From Thereva unica (Eukaryota; Arthropoda; Insecta; Diptera; Therevidae), in NCBI GenBank assembly GCA_949987705.1, contig CATLJY010000897.1:1-64000 (forward strand): a DNA stretch of 64,000 bases, written 5' to 3'. Made by a program: the position numbers and the translations under genes. Below, piece by piece: positions 32,310 through 43,426 of the stretch. The notes beneath the pieces are model-generated. The model was not told where the DNA came from. It worked only from the letters and a program-made list of their open reading frames with translations, and made no database searches. How positions within the stretch are numbered: the stretch's first letter is position 1; each line of letters opens with the position of its first letter.

Positions 32310-33110
32310 CCCCAGTATGCACGCGCACGCATAGCGAACAAAGAGGCATGTAAAAAAGTATGCACGCTCCCACCACAGGCTTACACGCTCTTGCCACAGG
32401 CACGGAAATCTCAGGCATGAACATTTGTAAATGCATCCGTATCGTCATAAATCATTCCAATCGTATGTATTGTTTTACCAGGCAGTCCCCTAGCTAACTA
32501 CTAACCACGATCATGCTGCTTGACCTACGCAATCGAACGACAACCGTTCTACTGGGTATCCTATTGGCACTATGGATACAGAATCGATGGAGAGTACTTG
32601 ATGAGTACTCGTTCAATAGTATTTCATTGCCTGAGAATAGATGAATACTTTTTTTACATTTCTGCGAGCTGCTTTACCATATGTATTACTCGATTTTCGG
32701 CTGCGACAGATAACAAATAACTTCACATGTAGCTTCGTGCTGAAAGCACGCCAAGTGAAGAAATGCGCCTGTCAGATGGAGTATGTATTCTTCCGCTACA
32801 GTCATGGAAATGCACCCTTCAGAGGTATTAATGCCTCTGTTAGAGATTTGAATGTAGTTGTAATCGACCCTTCCAAACGTGAGTGTCGTTGTACCAATCG
32901 GTCCCCCAACTAAGTACTAACCACGTCCAATGATGCTTGACCTGCGTAATCGAACGAGAACCGCCCTACTGATGACATTCTTGATTTTTTTAAGTTCCAA
33001 TTTTGCTTCCTTTAGTATAAAAAAGTGTGAGTGTACCGTGCTTCGTTTGAACTATTCCCTTCATGCCTGTCGGGGTGGCATTTGGAGAAGTCGAATTTTT
33101 ACCTTAATTA
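32310..33110. repeat. Unclassified dispersed repeat, two adjacent copies
   Basis: Sequence around tactaaccacg with tgcttgacctacgcaatcg at 32500-32540 recurs at 32916-32960 and, more distantly placed, at 50140-50180. A second shared block, cttcgtttgaactattccctt, occurs at 33043 and 50299. The two copies here are in direct orientation, about 420 bp apart. No coding or terminal structure is clear. Confidence 0.65.
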
Positions 33111-33160
33111 ACAAGAAATTGGCTGTTCTTAAAAAATCAAATAAAACAAAATATCGAAAA

Positions 33161-33178
33161 TTATTATTATTATTATTT
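33161..33178. repeat. ATT microsatellite
   Basis: Five to six tandem ATT units followed by A-rich sequence. Confidence 0.6.
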
Positions 33179-33434
33179 AAAGAATAATAAAAAAGATAAA
33201 AACAAATTATTATATAGAGAGCAAAAAGAAAAAAGAGAGAAAAATTAGATTTTCAGTTTGAGAGAACTAGAGTGCAAGCAAATAGATAGATGTATGGTAT
33301 TTGCATTTCAAGACGGTCTGCCCGTAAGATATTCAAATTACTCTCTTAGACGCTGGCACTGCGTGGATCCAATGTCTCGATCGATGGGCGTCACAATTGA
33401 GAAATGTCCTGCAGCACACAATGGCCTACTTTTT

Positions 33435-34180
33435 CTATTTTATTATAACAAGGCTATCCCTGGTGGAGACAGACTGTAGCTGTCCCTGTCTTCGCCGTTT
33501 TAAAGCCTCTCGTAATAATATGTTGTTTATAGACGAAAGGCTTTCATTCACGTAGACTGTAGAATTGGCCATGAAACCATCCAGCTCACAAAGCGGAGAT
33601 TTCAGTATCTTGCTTTCCTTTAAGGCGAACATGAAGGCCTTTGCTTCACGCTGAACAGAAAAATTGACTATTATAGGTCCACTTTGTTTGCCAGATTGAG
33701 ATCGCAGCCGAAAGGCATCAGCAAAGGTGGACAGTTGGTGGTTGATTTTCGATGCCAAGTCTACAACAATATTTATAAGAAACTCATCAGGCTTGATAGG
33801 GAGTCCGCGAATGATGACCTCACTTAGCTTTTGATCCCGCTGCATATTGTCCATTTGAGTTGCATTATCAGCCAGCTGGGAGCTGATTATCTGAAAGTCG
33901 TCAGTGTGACATGTTGATGCTGTTTTTTTCTAAAACCACGACCTTCGCCTGCAGAGCCAGGATGTTGTTGCTTATGATAACCAGCTGTTTTGTTTTTTCG
34001 TCCGAGATGAACTTGATCCCCTCCGTTAGCCGAAGTTCGATGGAGTTGAGGTGATCTTGGAGGATTTTAGTGGAATTACAAAAGTCGTTAATACGTTTCT
34101 CGGTCTTATTGAAGGCAGTGAAAATTTTATCAATTTTCTTGGAGAACCGAGATTCGAGAGCCGCTAGAAGTGCGTCAAAG
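33435..34180 (-). pseudogene. LINE ORF1 fragment, coiled coil plus RRM-like domain
   Basis: The uninterrupted part (33435-33854) reads EVIIRGLPIKPDE, a region with QSGPIIVNFSVQREAKAF, and VYVNESLSSINNILLREALK, ending SVSTRDSLVIIK. This matches the pattern of ORF1 proteins of CR1-like and related LINEs (RRM-like fold, also seen in the Baculo_FP family). Upstream on the minus strand, at about 33910-34180 and in a shifted frame, a coiled-coil-like stretch appears (FSKKIDKIFTAFNKTEKRI, then HLNSIELRLTEGIKF). No zinc knuckle or ORF2 is adjacent. A stop and frame change separate the two parts, so it is a relic. It may belong to the CR1-like family at 43 kb. Confidence 0.65.
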
Positions 34181-34894
34181 CTATCGTCTTGGTAGGTTGC
34201 TCGGTAGGTTGACTTGCTCGGGCAGGGTTTTGGTCATGATCAGAAAAGGGTTGTGCGTGGCTTGTTCTATAGTTGAAACTTTTCCGGGCACAGTTTTGGA
34301 TTTACCAGACCTAGCATGGCCCTGGACGGTTTCTGTACCTCATTATCGTCCTTTTTAGTGTTTTATTTTCATAGGCACGAGTTTTCTTTTTCAGTTTCAC
34401 TGTCACTCTTCTCGGCATCCCTGCGCTACGAATCCTACCTCATCTGGCGAGATAGCTTGCACAACGCAAGTCGTGCCGACTTCAGGTGCAGTGGATGTCT
34501 AGCTTTCGCGATGCTCTCCTAGCCGTTGAACCGTCTCAGCCACTTCTTCTTTAAGTCCCTCTCTTCTTTTTGTAATGATGGTCCTTCTGGCCGTTTGAGG
34601 CAGATTCCTTCTTTCGAACTCCGGCATAAAATTACCCGACAGTTACAAAATGAGTCATAGTACGAACAGAGTCATAGCATGAACACTTTGGCCACTACAA
34701 AAGCATTGTCGAACAGCAAGCACTACATAGTCGGCAAGAATGACGGAGCTACCAACGACAGAACGCTAACTTCGACAATTGAATATAAAGTGACGCCTTT
34801 TCTTGTCGTGCTTGTAGGTGAAGATGGAAGGAGATTTATGAAAGAAATTGTTGTAAAGAGAGTATATTTTCTAAATGGGAAAAGTGAAGGATCA

Positions 34895-34968
34895 TACCTC
34901 GGAATGGAAGCGAACCTTGGACCTCTAAGCTAACCCCTTAACCACTAAGCTACCAAGGCCGTCAATCG
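34895..34968 (-). ncRNA. tRNA-like sequence, probable SINE head
   Basis: On the minus strand it has a box A-like tagcttagtggtta and a box B-like ggttcgcttcc about 35 nt apart, as in an RNA polymerase III promoter of tRNA origin. Anticodon and T stems do not pair well and no clear CCA-side acceptor is formed, so it is not a good tRNA gene. A SINE or tRNA pseudogene is more likely. Confidence 0.4.
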
Positions 34969-34999
34969 ATGATGAACGGGTGCAAGCACTGCGCAGACA

Positions 35000-36690
35000 T
35001 CACTGCTTTTTCCGCTTGTGTGTAAGAGTTAGAGTTCGCTCCCCAATACGGCCTCTTCCATTCTCGGCTTGACTCTTACCTTCTCCTCGCTTCTTTAAAT
35101 CCGAGGAGCTCCACAACCCTGCTCTAAGTTAGGTGGTGTTAGTTGGGCTTTCTCTTTTTAGGTCGGATCAACTGCAGTCCTCTATCTCCGCGTTTTACTA
35201 TAAATATGTAGGTCTATCGCATGCCCGATCTTCAAGACCTTTCCTCCTAGCACTACTGTACGCTAGTCACATCTCTCTTTCTACAGCAAAATCAGTATGC
35301 ATTTAAAAGAAACTTGATTTGTGGAAACTCTCTCTCTCATAAATAGGCAAAGAACTAGAATTATGCCAATTGAAGGAAAAAAGTGCATATAAAGTGGCGG
35401 CCCTAAATATGCATGTAATCTTATTACAGAACATGGCAATAGCATCCCACAGAAGCTGTCTTCGAGCCGAGTGCCAGCTTGCAATTGCCAGTAAATTTAT
35501 TCTGGAAATTATCGATTCAGATTCACAGGCAAATAACAAATGCATGCGGCAGCATTACGGCCCATAGTCACCTATAGCGGGCGTTAGCTGCTTTGCATAT
35601 ATGTAAATTTGCTCATTCTGAAGCCGGCTTTATCTAATTTGCACCGAAAACGATTTATGAGCTCAGACTTAGATATGAAAGCTCTGAAACTGCATTGTAA
35701 TAATTATTATGGCAAGTATTAAGCCATGGGAACCAGCCGCTTCCATAATTACGGAACGATTTTGACGTAAATATCGCCCTAAACAGGTGCTCGTTTAATC
35801 TCAAGAGGATTAATGTTTGTCGTAATCGCATAAATCCTGAGTATGCGGCGCGGTTCTAAAATGCAAATTTCTCTGGATTAAATTCACGATTAAAAAAGAA
35901 TTGAACGGATTTTGCATTGAGTGTGGAACTGACGGGAGAACTTTAAGCACACACATTTCAGTGGAGCGGCGGAGCTGCGGTTCCATCGGTGCTTGTTTCG
36001 AGATTAAAATGTAATGCTGCTCCAAAACTTCCCCCGAATGCAATTATGTCGAATTACTTCCGTTTGAGGAGCATTCCGCAATTTTTCCCTCCCTCGATTT
36101 TGCCATGGTGAGTAAAAGCCAAGCACGAAGGAAATTTGCAGTTGAGCTACTTCACAATCGTCTTCTATTGCAAATTTAATATGATTCCTTATTGCCCTGT
36201 GTCCCAGGTGCTTGTAGCCGGTATATTGCCGGAATCCTTGGTAATATCAACCCTAGGGGCGGTTTGAAGAGCATTTCTCGAAGCATAACTACCCTGGAAT
36301 TTCGGTGAATCACTGCCTTACCTCAGAATTCAAAACTCACCAAGTCGAACGAAAGGATTCACCGGCATTTTACCTTCTTCGTTCATATACCACTTGAAGG
36401 CAATTTCATTACGTACCCAATTGAAAACCATTCTGAGAAATTGAAATTTAATTTTTAAGCAAGGAAACGGATGAAATAATGCTGGAGTCATCCTTTATGC
36501 GATTTTTTCCATTTGGCATGGCGGGAAGCGGATTCATAAAGTGCAACCGATTAATTTCGGAAAGTTTGTGGGAAAAAATTATTTTTCAATTTTCATTTTC
36601 TGAGATTTAATAAATATTAAATTGCATTTACTTGGACACTGCTGGAGAATTTACGATGGATAAAAATAGAGAGAGTAACGAATTTAATCC
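35000..36690. other. No recognised gene or element
   Basis: Short ORFs only; no motif or paired repeat was found. Confidence 0.45.
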
Positions 36691-36701
36691 CTCGAAGCAC
36701 C

Positions 36702-37211
36702 CAGTGGGAAAAAGGAGTGCTCCAAGAGCCATCTTGGAGCGCTCCAAAAAGAGCATAGAGTGCTCCCGTTGCCATACCCGTTCTATATTCTTTTTAACAT
36801 TGCATGTCATTGCGAGGAAGCAAACGTTTTTATGCTCCCAAAAACGCGTTGTTGGAGCATTATAAAAAAGCTTTTTAAAAAAGAAATATTCATGGACGCC
36901 TGTGTGTATGTGATCCGGTATCGAAAAGCTTTTATTTTGTTTATCTTTTGCAATTGCCTTTTTCTTTCCAAGCCCGAGAGTGGCTTTACCAAAGCAGTCC
37001 CCCAACTAAACTCTATTAACTTCCAAAGCTGCTTGTCCTCCGTATCGAACGAGAGCCGGGCTATTGAGTTTGCTAATGTCACATTTTATGGGCATGAAGA
37101 TAATTGCCCGTTTTCTTTTTTTTATATAAAATTTATGAAAACTCCAAGAAAGCTCCCTTGAGAGTGCTCCAAGTACACTCCCCTGTGCATCACTCCCAAT
37201 TTTTCCCACTG
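36702..37211. mobile_element. CAGTGGGAAAAA-tipped MITE
   Basis: 510 bp with tips cagtgggaaaaa and the reverse complement tttttcccactg. Interior blocks ggagtgctcc and cttggagc recur near both ends. The CAG/CTG tips suggest hAT. No 8-bp duplication is visible, perhaps because the next MITE abuts it 2 bp away. Confidence 0.55.
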
Positions 37212-37213
37212 CC

Positions 37214-37715
37214 CAGCGGGAAATTAGGTAATGCTTCCGGTAGAAAGGTACAGGGTAAGCCTTCCTTGAAAGTAATCTGTAATGCAAAAATAAGCAATAG
37301 GCAACAAACTTGCCGTCTGCTTCTTAAGAAAGGCAAGGGTAAGCTGAAAGTAAGCAATTGCCCTCTGCTTGTAACTATGTATTACCAAATTAGGATATTT
37401 ATTTATTCCACAACAAAGCGTGAACATTCTAGATAATGAAAGAGCATAAAAGATTTGCTGCTATGTAAAGCATTGGCGAGAAAGAGTTGATGATATATTT
37501 ATGTCAGCTTCCCAGTAATGTAGAGGTAAGCAAAGTCAGTGCATATTTTTGCCTTACCAGTAATGCAGTGGTAAGATAAATAGCTGGCTTATATACCTTA
37601 CCTCTCTAGGACATCAATGTAAAAAAAGAAATGAAGTGGGTCTCCTAAAGTAATGCTTCCACGGATTACCAGGATTACTTACAGAACGCAAGTTGAAGCC
37701 TTATTTTTCCCGCTG
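37214..37715. mobile_element. CAGCGGGAAA-tipped MITE, abutting the previous one
   Basis: 502 bp from cagcgggaaat to tttttcccgctg, with subterminal taatgcttcc near both ends. The tip differs from its neighbour's mainly by one base (CAGTGGG against CAGCGGG), so the two are probably related subfamilies. Confidence 0.55.
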
Positions 37716-38031
37716 GGTGGGCAGTTACAATCAACGAACATCAAAATTAAGGCCCATGCTGCACAACCAAAAATATGATATCCCACAGTTGACTTCTATC
37801 TCTTGTTTTATTTAGCTCTGTTTTTGTCTGACAAGTGAATTTTATCTACAATACATTTAAACGTTCCTGTAAAGCTTTCAAATTTACTAAACATAATTAC
37901 GCCCCGTGTTATTTGCGAGGGGTTGAATAAAACTGGTTTTACTCAACAATGCCATAAGTATGTGTGAATAGGCTCAATGACATACAATTATAAAAAAGAT
38001 ATGAAGTGGGATCGGACAAGAACGCTCCTAA

Positions 38032-38186
38032 AGGCCCCCATACACGGTCAAATTGGCTGTACAACCAGATTTTCATCAAACCTATAAGCGCAATGTATTT
38101 TGATCGGCCGACCGGCCCACAATCGATAGTTTTGGTTGTACAACCGCACTTCGCTGTACAACCAATTGGACCGTGTATGGGGGCCT
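38032..38186. mobile_element. Small Harbinger-type MITE, TSD TAA
   Basis: 155 bp. Tips aggcccccatacacggtc and its inverse match for about 36 bp with few differences. TAA lies on both sides (38029-38031 and 38187-38189). No coding capacity. Confidence 0.8.
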
Positions 38187-38560
38187 TAAGCTTCAAAAGA
38201 AGGCTTTGTCATGTCTTAAAGTAGGCTTCCGCACCCCAGTGGGCTGTACGCCATAAACATAAAGGCACAAACAGAACCAAGCCGCTCAGCTCGTTTTTTC
38301 TTTGTTTTTCTTTGACGTTCCGTCCGCTTGATTCGTCTTTTTAATTCCTTACATTATCTTCTCAGCGAAAACTTCCCTAACTATTTATAAAATTTTAATA
38401 AATTTAAAGCTGAAGCAAATGTTCACGCACTATTTAAGAATGTATCATTAAAAACTTCCTCATATGGGCATGCTTGAAAAATTTATCTGTTGAACAGAAA
38501 ACTAAAAGCTTCGTAACACCTTCCAAAGGGTACGATGTGGAAGCCTAGCTTCGCCGTCGT

Positions 38561-38837
38561 TTGGTCCCAAGTCTAGGGTGTGAAAGGAGAAGGGTGGCCG
38601 ACCTGCCGAATTGACCAGAATCGGGAAACCGAAAAAACTAGGCAAGAAAATGCATTTTTTAAAGTGCATTTTTTTCTTCTTTGATCCGTTAGCTGGCGGT
38701 CCGAGCGGGACGACCCCGCAACGGATACGCTGCTGTCGGTGCCGCTTTAAAAAATACGGTTTCTTGCCTAGTTTCTTCGGTCAATTCAGCAGATCGACCA
38801 CTCTTCTCCTTTCTCACCCTGGACTTGGGGGACCAAT
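38561..38837. repeat. Foldback element with arms of about 100 bp
   Basis: Arms 38561-38660 and 38735-38837 pair: left ttggtcccaagtctagggtg and ggagaagggtgg, right their imperfect inverses. The loop is about 75 bp. No target duplication was identified. Confidence 0.7.
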
Positions 38838-39929
38838 CAACTCAATGAAAAAAAACAACACACAAAAAAAAACTGACCCTGACCCTACACACAATTGACT
38901 GGACGGTAATGAGGACTCATGGTTCCACACGGCCCCTCAACATTTCGGACAAACCTTACTGCTACCAACGGTCACCGCGACACCAATCTAACGAACTACA
39001 CGTAGGTGCCGGAGAGCAAACAAATTACAACGTTTCTCTTTTTTCAATCGGGAGGTTTATCTACCTTTAGATCGCTGAAATGGGCTCTTTCTTCTATCCA
39101 ATCCTCTTGCGGACTGTTTTCCTCTCCTCAACTGGCTCACGCTAACAAACCTTCACCCAGCCAACGTTCCTTCTTACTCGTACCTACTGCCTCACCTTGA
39201 TTGCCTCCCCTACGTGTGTGCTGAAGTCGTCCATGGTAAGTCTTCATGCGGTTTCGCCACGGTTTAGCCACCATGAGTACCCTCGTCGATAGGACTTTCG
39301 ACTAGTGCTCTTAACTTCCTTCTTCTTCTTCTGCCCTAGTGATGCACGCCGCCGATGGCCCCTTAACTGAGGGCGCATGCAGATGGTTGAAAGGACCCAG
39401 GCCACAGACACGGGTTCCGCAGGTACTTATCTGTTAATTTGTCCTCAGGCCTATATTTCAGCCGGACACGCACAGCGTACGGATCCAGAAAGCAGATTAG
39501 CCCAAAAACCCAAGTTCGGGTTCCGAACGAAGTCACGGACGTACCTTTTAGCTCCTCACGACTAGGTCCGTTCGCCCCGTTCGTATGGATGACCTGGCTG
39601 CTCCTTCTTTCTTATTTCCTTCTTCAAAGATGATGTTCTCTTTTCCACGCAGATAAATTCTTACGGGCAGCCTTACACTGCAGCATTTACGCCTCACCTC
39701 CAGGGAATCCTTGTCCGTTCGTTCTATACCTCAGGTTTTACTTTGGTCTTTTTTTTCCTTGGGACTTCTCCTCGGGCCTGACTCCTTTGATGATTTTTCG
39801 AAAAACTCCTATTTTTCGGTGCATCCTATGACCATGAATAAGGTAGCAATGAACGCAGAATATCCCCTCATATCTAAAGCTTCAAAATTCAAGGTTGGAA
39901 ACGTCTACGCCCTCGATAACAGATAATCG

Positions 39930-40116
39930 TTGACCCTTTAAGTCGTCCTCGTTTTCTTCGATGTCGATCGCAGAATTCTCCAGTCTGCTGGACGTTCTCG
40001 CCAGAGAAGTTTTCGTGGCAAGCGGTTATCATCCATTCGGCAAACATGTCCAAACCAATGTAGTCGACATTTTGTATTTCTTCTTCGATCAGTGTCTGAT
40101 CGATCGCATGTTTGTC
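39930..40116 (-). pseudogene. RTE-like LINE remnant, C-terminal piece
   Basis: Minus strand near 40000-40070 reads LHWFGHVCRMDDNRLPRKLL, the conserved C-terminal block of RTE-type reverse transcriptases. It continues the remnant at 40825-41340 across the Harbinger insertion: with the insert and one TAA removed, the frame passes through the junction without a break. Confidence 0.7.
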
Positions 40117-40119
40117 TAA

Positions 40120-40821
40120 GAGCCCCCGCACACTACAGACTTTCCATCGGCCGATAGTTTAGTCGGGTTCTTAATCAGTATTAACATGTATGCAAGTGCG
40201 CATATTACAACGATTCAGAATCGGCCGATAAATAAGTTTGATGGGCTACCCGATTGCCTTCAAACTATAATGTCGGCAAACTATCGGCCAACTCCTTAAT
40301 CAGTATGGAGCTCTTCCACGCGCGCACACTAGGCGATTGTTTAGTCGGCTAATTCGGCCGATAGTTTAGTTAGCTTCATATTTTTGCGTCGGATGGTTGT
40401 GGTTATTTTCATGATGGCAAGTTCATTGAAGCTGGTTATGCTCATTCGATAAAAGGCGAAAAATTTTTCGGGGTAATCTAGCAATTTGGAATGCATCGTA
40501 GAAAATTTTCCATACAATAATCTATCACTGTAGATAGGATGCACCCAATACTCTCGGTTTCTCTTCCTGGTCCTTCTCCTCCGTTGTATGAAAACAATAA
40601 TAACTTTTCTGGAAAATATTGCATTAACTCTCATTTTGCGACCGCTCTCTTCAAAAGCCTTTTACCAACTAGCAAATCATTCGAGAACAGTCGGCCGACC
40701 AGTCGGTCTAGTCTGCGCACTCACCACCAACCCGACGGTTTAGTTGGTTCGGTGTGCGCGCTTACAAGTCCAACCCGACCAAACTATCGGCCGATGGAAA
40801 GTCTGTAGTGTGCGGGGGCTC
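40120..40821. mobile_element. 702-bp Harbinger element with transposase remnant, TSD TAA
   Basis: Inverted tips of about 50 bp, starting gagcccccgcacac, with a single mismatch over the first 48. TAA flanks both ends (40117-40119, 40822-40824). A second, shorter inverted pair begins gcgcgcacac at about 40319 and ends near 40766, so subterminal repeats or a nested predecessor are present. It carries part of a PIF/Harbinger transposase on the minus strand, which supports the family call made from the TSD. It is inserted in an RTE-like LINE remnant. Confidence 0.85.
40341..40634 (-). pseudogene. PIF/Harbinger transposase N-terminal fragment
   Basis: The 97-aa frame holds RKRNREYWVHPIYSDRLLYG, then KLLDYPEKFFAFYRMSITSF, ending TTTIRRKNMKLTKLSAEL. 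This follows the N-terminal helix-turn-helix part of Harbinger transposases (the REYWVHPI block, the FFxYFRMS block, and the segment before the first catalytic Asp). The DDE domain is entirely missing, since the frame ends at the start of the core. Encoded protein could at most bind DNA; most likely it is a deletion derivative of an autonomous Harbinger. Confidence 0.8.
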
Positions 40822-40824
40822 TAA

Positions 40825-41340
40825 CTGTCTCGTTTCGAAGGCGATCGCGGAGTGAGGCACCGAGAATCGTACTCAAGCATCGTCCAGCTCGAGCAGTGTC
40901 CACGTTTCCGATCCATAAAAAAATGCACCACTTAACCGAGGCGACTGTGTTCGTTGTGAGCATTTTCGTCTTTTCCGTAATGATTTTTAATCCGTATGAT
41001 AAATGAAATGTCGTATAAGATGTTCGTTGCTTCGGCATTTCAGTCGCCGAAAACGGCGCTATCGTCGACGAACATTAAGTCGGTTACGAAGTTGTTGTCG
41101 TCGTATCGAACTTCGCGTCGTCCATCGAATGCTTCACGATTGATCGCGTCAATCGCAACGTTGAAGAGAAGTGTCAAAACTACGTCTTCTTGACGGAGAC
41201 CTGTTTGAATTAGGAACTCCTCGGATAAATCGCTTCGAATACGAGCGCTGCTGGCTAAGCGATGCTGGGAGAAGTTTAATGATTTTCAATGGCACGTGTT
41301 CGGTTTCGAAGGCTCTCCACCACCTGAACATAATCGGCCA
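40825..41340 (-). pseudogene. RTE-like LINE reverse transcriptase remnant
   Basis: On the minus strand, from high to low position: TGLRQEDVVLTLLFNVAIDAI near 41150-41210 (motif B region), LMFVDDSAVFGD near 41050-41090 (the catalytic box, here VDD in place of ADD), a YGSETWTLLELD block near 40880-40920, and RCLSTILGASLRDRLRNE near 40825-40880. Frame changes and a stop occur between the last three. The protein then continues at 40116 on the far side of the Harbinger element. Confidence 0.75.
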
Positions 41341-41399
41341 GCAAATCTTCTCCTTTGTGATACGAGTAATAGCAGAAAGTTCCTCTTAGGAAAGTCTCT

Positions 41400-43390
41400 G
41401 TTCATTTACTGGAGCTTCGACTTCCCTTTCGTCCTTAAATCCGGGGAAGTGTGCATGCATTTACTGTTAAAGATACCTAAATTAAACAAAACATAAAACT
41501 AACATCGTCACGTTTTTTGAAATATGATTTTCCCAAATATCCCATATGAAGTAACCTGAATCAAATGGAAACTGTCCTGCAGAACAAATTAGTGCCATTT
41601 ACATGGATTAAACGTGTTACTGGGAGCATTCATCTGTCTCGGGTCATCTAACAAAGTTAAATCGATGTCTGCTAAGTCCATGCGACTGAGCAGAGTGTGT
41701 TCGACATAAGAAATTTATCACCAACGGTATTCAAGTGCTAGTCTCCTGAATACTGTAGGGTTAAAAGGGTTAAAGGGAGAGACATAAATTTTACACCGGC
41801 CCCCAACTGCCATATGTCCAATGCCACAAATAACATAAATTTACACAGAAGGGCTTAAGGTGCGCCCTGTATGCTGCAATATTAGTGACAGATTGAGCTA
41901 AATTCCTAATTTTCATTCAATTAAAGCGGCACTTCGTGAAAACAGAGACGGGGCATGTTAATCAAGGATTGAATAGGTAACAAGTCTATCGAAATGGTCT
42001 TTAGTGCAGCTCTATGGAGAAGATTTTTAATTACAGGACAATAGACTCCTTAATGAGCACCAGACCGAACTGTGCAAGATGAAATCCGTCGAGTAATTTT
42101 CTAAGAGCACTTAAATTCGCTCTGCATAACTTAGTTTCCCATTTTGCTTGTCGGAGCTGTCGTGTGCAGAAGTTACTAATTCTTACCGTGCTCAGCCGGC
42201 TACGGTGGCCTCCCTATCTGCACTCCACCCTGCCAGGCAATATTCTTTTGTTTCCCCCAGATTGCAGACGCTTGTAATTAAATTATGTTTAAGGTGAACT
42301 CTGCTTGTCGAAAATCGCAGTTGCAGGCTTTTTCTTGTTTTCCATTCCGCCAAAACTTAAAGTCTATTCTGGGCACAAAAGCATTCGTTCACGTCAATCA
42401 CTCTCCCTCCCCCGGGGGCGCAAACCCCTCGAAAATGGATAATTCACCAAGAGTTTACTATGTCCTCGAGACAAAATAATCCGTCATTAAAACTGCTAAA
42501 TGTAACCATTTTCAAAACAAAAGCATCAAATTCCAAAAAGGATCCCAGGACTCCAGACAAAAATAAAATAATCGCTCGACTGAAAGATTACTGCTGGCCT
42601 CATTTGGGAGCAGGATAAACACAGCAAAGACTTTCCAATAAAAGGCCCCAGGATATTTTAATTTTTAACGCTTCTGTGGTCCTGTGGTACTGCACGAAAG
42701 GACGACGATGGGGAGTTGTTTGGCAGCAAGTGTATAAGACACTGGATTTAGCACGTGATTAAAAGTGGGATTAGTTTTTATGTTCGGGCATTAAAATGCC
42801 TATAACTGCTCATGTCAGCAAAACTCTTTCATCTAAGTGGAATTTGGTCAGCTGGAGGGCTGTAATGGCGGCGCTTTGGGGTGTAAAAATTGTGTGATAC
42901 TGTCCAAAATTGTAACGATTATAGCCAGTCACTGTTATTAACGATTGTTATTAAAAGGGAGCAATTGAAGGAGATAAGTTAGAAACAATTAAGGGCAAAT
43001 TGCCTATTAAAATGTGATAAGGGTTTTTTCATTTTCAAAATATAAAAGAACTGCAGTATTGGCACATTTGGGGCTCATTTAAACCAAAGAATTTAGGTCT
43101 TCTTATATGATTCGCGTAGTTCGTTCAAAGTTGACTTAGAGCTACAATAACCTTCGAATATGGAACGAGCAACCAGGATCGGAGAGCAGAATAAACAATC
43201 AAAACGGCTTAACGACTAAACAATTATGTCATGAACGTACAGAGCTCGAGCAGCTCAAACATTAGGAGATTCCCTGTCCAAGTATAATACTGCCATAGCA
43301 CAAGAGATGCGATGGACAGAGACAATAGTCATGCAGCACCCCATGATTGATTTTATGGTCCGCAAAAGGATTAACCCTACCATTATCGCC
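41400..43390. other. No recognised gene or element
   Basis: About 2 kb with only short ORFs. The tract looks like unique non-coding DNA. Confidence 0.45.
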
Positions 43391-43400
43391 TTTAGCGCTG

Positions 43401-43426
43401 TTTTTTTTTTTTTTTTTTTTTTTTTT
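43401..43426 (-). repeat. Poly-A tail (26 T on the plus strand)
   Basis: Pure T run marking the 3' end of the minus-strand LINE. It follows gataaggtcc-AAAA, where the related copy at 17080 has gacaaggtgc-AAAA-ccgcg. Confidence 0.9.
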
